Source: an uncultured Lachnotalea sp. (GTDB lineage Bacteria; Bacillota; Clostridia; Lachnospirales; Lachnospiraceae). Taken from it: a stretch of 64,000 nucleotides of DNA. Below are positions 61,734-64,000 of the stretch, in pieces. The stretch is from NCBI GenBank assembly GCA_947066815.1, contig CAMSZT010000004.1:1-64000 (forward strand), written 5' to 3'. The position numbers were made by a program, and so were the translations under genes. Under the pieces are notes generated by a model. The model saw only the letters and a list, made by a program, of their open reading frames with translations. It did not search any database and was not told where the DNA came from. Numbering within the stretch: the first letter of the stretch is position 1; every line of letters begins with the position of its first letter.

Positions 61734-63518
61734 TTAAACGGCCCTGGTCGCCTCCTGCAGCCACCGAAGCTCCTCCCCCTCAAAATAAGGCGACAAGGAC
61801 TTTCGCACCTGTTCATGGTAGGTATTCAGTCTTTTTTTGTCTCTCTCATCCATCTCTGCAAGATCTACTGCGTCCAGGTCGATGGGCGCCATGGTCAGGT
61901 GTTCAAATTCCAGGAACTGCCCGTAGCTGTTCTTTTCTGCCTCCCGGCATAGGAGCAGGTTCTCGATCCGGATGCCGTACTCTCCCTCCAGATAAAAGCC
62001 CGGTTCATCGGAGGTCACCATGCCGGGAACGAGCACGGCCGTTTCCGGTCCCTCCGGCGGCAGCTTCCAGCGGAATCCGTTGGGACCCTCGTGGACATTT
62101 AAAAAATATCCGACCCCGTGGCCGGTCCCGTGCGGATAGTCAAGCCCCATGGCCCAGAGCGGTTCCCTGGCGATATAGTCCAGATTGGCCCCCCTGCACC
62201 CCTGCAGGAATTTCGAAGCCCCCAGAGCCAGCATCCCTTTGAGCACTGCCGTAAAATGCCGTTTCTGATCTGCCGTCAGAGGACCCAGGGCGATGGTCCT
62301 GGTAATGTCCGTGGTCCCCTCCAGATACTGTCCCCCGGAATCCACCAGGAGAAATCCCTCCGGCGCAAGAATGGCGCCCTCCCCCTCCATCCCATAATGG
62401 ATCAGGGCCCCGTTGGCGCCGTAGGCGGCTATGGTGGAAAAGCTGGGGCCAAAATAATGCGCTCCCATCTCCCGGCACCGCTCCAGACAGGCCGCCGCCT
62501 GTCCCTCCGTGATGGAACGCTTCCCGATATTTTTCTTCAGCCAGAACAGGAATCTGGTCACCGCGACTCCGTCCCTCACATGGGCTTTTTTAAAATTCTC
62601 CGCCTCCGCCGGATTCTTGACCGCCTTCATGGCGGCGGAGGGATTCGGCCTGTCCACAATGCTCCGCGCCTGCCTCAGGCCGCTCCAGGCCTGTTCGTTG
62701 ACCCGCCTCCCGTCGGCCATCACCGTCTTAAAACGGCAGAGGGCGGGAAGCTCGCGGAAAAACTCGTCATAAGGACGAATCCTGACATGGTCCCTCGAAA
62801 GTTCCTCTTTCACTTCCTCCGAAAGCACCCCGTCCTGCACAAAGAGCCACGCCTCCTCCAGGGACAAGATCAGATAGCTTAAGAACACCGGGTTACAGGC
62901 GATGTCGCTTCCCCTGAGATTGGTAAGCCAGGCAATATCGTCCAGGGCCGTCACCACATGGTATTCCGCCTTCTCCCTCCGCATCTCCTCCCGGACTCTC
63001 GCAAATTTCTCCATCCGGCTCTCGCCGGCGTAGCAAAGCTCCAGAGAAAACACCGGATCTGCCCTGCGGGCGGGCCGCCTCTCCCAGACCTCCTCCGGCA
63101 GGTCGATCAGACGGATCCTCCCATCCTTTTGTTCCGCGATCTTCCGCAGGCTCTGACTGAGCTTTCGGTTCACGATGGTCCCGTCATAGGCCAGGATCCC
63201 CCGCTCCGGAAGTCTGCGGGTAGCCTCCTCCTCCAGGGAGGGAACCCCTTCCTCTCCCATTTTATACAGGGTAATGCCGCTCCCTGCAAGCTGTCTTTCC
63301 GCCTGCAGGAAATACCGGCCGTCGGTCCAGAGCCCGGCCCAGTCCGCCGACACCGCCAGCGTTCCCGCAGAGCCGGTAAAGCCGGACAGATATTTCCTGG
63401 CCTCAAAATGCGCGCCGGGATATTCCGAGCCGTGAGGGTCTGCCGTCGGGATCACGCAGAGAGCGATCCAGTGCCTTTTCATTGCCTCCCGCAGGACTTC
63501 GATTTCTGTTCTTGCCAC
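61734..63518 (-). CDS. Xaa-Pro aminopeptidase (M24B family)
   Basis: A 594-aa three-domain aminopeptidase P of the long type. Two creatinase-like N-terminal domains (SGFTGSAGTLAVSADWAGLW; then about 160-300) precede the catalytic domain. Dinuclear metal ligands are visible in LLVDSGGQYLEGTTDITRT (two Asp), GTGHGVGYFLNVHEGP (His), TSDEPGFYLEG and GIRIENLLL (Glu). It removes the N-terminal residue before proline in the cytoplasm. It appears monocistronic and lies 51 bp downstream of the hemL stop. Confidence 0.93.
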   Translation of the reverse strand: MARTEIEVLREAMKRHWIALCVIPTADPHGSEYPGAHFEARKYLSGFTGSAGTLAVSADWAGLWTDGRYFLQAERQLAGSGITLYKMGEEGVPSLEEEATRRLPERGILAYDGTIVNRKLSQSLRKIAEQKDGRIRLIDLPEEVWERRPARRADPVFSLELCYAGESRMEKFARVREEMRREKAEYHVVTALDDIAWLTNLRGSDIACNPVFLSYLILSLEEAWLFVQDGVLSEEVKEELSRDHVRIRPYDEFFRELPALCRFKTVMADGRRVNEQAWSGLRQARSIVDRPNPSAAMKAVKNPAEAENFKKAHVRDGVAVTRFLFWLKKNIGKRSITEGQAAACLERCREMGAHYFGPSFSTIAAYGANGALIHYGMEGEGAILAPEGFLLVDSGGQYLEGTTDITRTIALGPLTADQKRHFTAVLKGMLALGASKFLQGCRGANLDYIAREPLWAMGLDYPHGTGHGVGYFLNVHEGPNGFRWKLPPEGPETAVLVPGMVTSDEPGFYLEGEYGIRIENLLLCREAEKNSYGQFLEFEHLTMAPIDLDAVDLAEMDERDKKRLNTYHEQVRKSLSPYFEGEELRWLQEATRAV

Positions 63519-63553
63519 CTCTTTTTCCTCCTGATTTCATAACATATTAGTAG

Positions 63554-63606
63554 TAATTGCGAAACTGATTCATCGAATATTCCCGCAATTTCCTATTTCG
63601 CAATTA
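63554..63606. repeat. Dispersed palindrome, copy 3 (inverted), at the 3' end of hemL
   Basis: TAATTGCGAAA (63554-63564) pairs perfectly with TTTCGCAATTA (63596-63606). Read on the minus strand it aligns with 2701-2759: TAATTGC-AAAT, GAAAT, TTGC, GAATATTCG, CGCAATTA in the same order. It supplies the last codons and stop codon of hemL. Confidence 0.75.
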
Positions 63607-64000
63607 CCTGTCTCAAAATATTCTTCTGCCGCCGCCAGGATCCGTTCGATGTCCTCCTTCTTGTGTGCGGCGGACAAAAACAGAGCCTCAAACTGGGACG
63701 GGGCCACATAGATCCCCCGGTCAAGCATATGACGGAAATACCGGCCGAAGGCCTCCGTGTCGGAGGTTTTTGCCGAGGCGTAATCCCGCACCGGCTCTCC
63801 GGTAAAAAACAGACAGCTCAGGGAACCGACACCGGTCACCCGGCAGGGGGCGCCGAGCCTTTCGATGCGTTTTCCAAGCTCTGCCCGGAAAAAATCCCCC
63901 AGACGGTTCACCTTATCGTAAATATCGGGATGATCCCTCAAAATGCGGAGGGCGGCAAGGCCGGCCGCCATGGCCACCGGGTTTCCGCTCAGGGTCCCCG
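63570..64000 (-). CDS. hemL: Glutamate-1-semialdehyde 2,1-aminomutase, C-terminal part
   Basis: The 143 residues in view are the C-terminal third of HemL, a PLP enzyme making 5-aminolevulinate for tetrapyrroles. GTLSGNPVAMAAGLAAL, which follows the PLP-Lys region, and IYVAPSQFEALFLSAAHKKE are diagnostic. The 5' part lies beyond the window edge. The last dozen codons (TGNCEIGNCGNIR) are encoded by the dispersed palindrome, so the natural C-terminus has been replaced or lengthened. The enzyme core appears unaffected. Confidence 0.9.
   Translation of the reverse strand, partial: GTLSGNPVAMAAGLAALRILRDHPDIYDKVNRLGDFFRAELGKRIERLGAPCRVTGVGSLSCLFFTGEPVRDYASAKTSDTEAFGRYFRHMLDRGIYVAPSQFEALFLSAAHKKEDIERILAAAEEYFETGNCEIGNCGNIR

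Overview
The window reads as chromosome of an anaerobic, endospore-lineage Clostridia bacterium, most likely a Lachnospiraceae member. Indications: a PdaA-type deacetylase, HrcA/CIRCE control of dnaK, class 1B PyrD with PyrK, a YesM/YesN-type two-component pair, FtsEX with an M23 hydrolase, an ECF sigma/DUF4179 pair, ATC-hydrolase-like genes, strong AGGAGG ribosome sites and G+C-rich coding sequence. The genus is inference; no 16S rRNA is present.

Layout. 1-372: four tRNA genes on the minus strand, one cut by the window edge. 0.6-2.3 kb (+): a PdaA-like deacetylase, then a TPP riboswitch and thiamine transporter thiT. 2.3-9.1 kb (-): an HPt protein, a REC/HD-GYP/GGDEF protein, a short YD-repeat wall protein and a small Cys-rich protein. 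9.1-11.8 kb (-): CDF metal exporter, truA, TetR regulator. 11.9-13.7 kb (+): a decayed corrinoid-methyltransferase operon ending in DUF2284. 13.8-14.8 kb (-): a solitary HipA-like kinase of lower G+C. 15-24.3 kb (-): galactose ABC transporter mglBAC preceded by a sensing operon (response regulator, histidine kinase, two membrane-anchored binding proteins). 24.4-26.6 kb (-): a putative cysteine-desulfidase operon with two ATC-hydrolase-like paralogues. 27-27.5 kb: a broken HEPN/MNT module. 27.7-31.2 kb (-): purE-M-N-D. 31.3-42 kb (-): M29 peptidase, small membrane proteins, an HD hydrolase, VanZ-like protein, pyrC-F-K-D-E, an NhaC antiporter and two unlisted mini-proteins. 42-47.2 kb (-): hrcA-grpE-dnaK-dnaJ behind a CIRCE operator. 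47.3-49 kb: a hypothetical protein, a zinc-ribbon/DUF6273 pseudogene and an intact HEPN/MNT pair. 49.1-52.6 kb (-): hemW and lepA, separated by a very long inverted repeat. 52.8-54.6 kb (+): ECF sigma factor and DUF4179 protein. 54.7-59.3 kb (-): ctpA-like protease, M23 hydrolase, ftsX, ftsE. 59.3-64 kb (-): CdaR/PucR-type regulator, a catalytically degenerate ABC ATPase, an M24 aminopeptidase and the end of hemL.

Most of the window is housekeeping and ordinary catabolism. The unusual content lies in four areas. First, the intergenic spaces hold several long inverted repeats (2701-2795, 26987-27088, 37973-38122, 50568-50809, 63554-63606), and one recurring AT-rich palindrome forms the 3' end of hemL. 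Second, an ABC ATPase has lost residues of nearly every catalytic motif while keeping its fold. Third, the galactose sensing cassette places two tethered binding proteins beside the kinase. Fourth, there is a putative cysteine/aminothiazoline operon. Several loci (corrinoid methyltransferase, zinc ribbon/DUF6273, HepT, YD protein) show recent gene decay. No prophage, insertion sequence, CRISPR array or rRNA was seen. All functions are read from motifs and context only.
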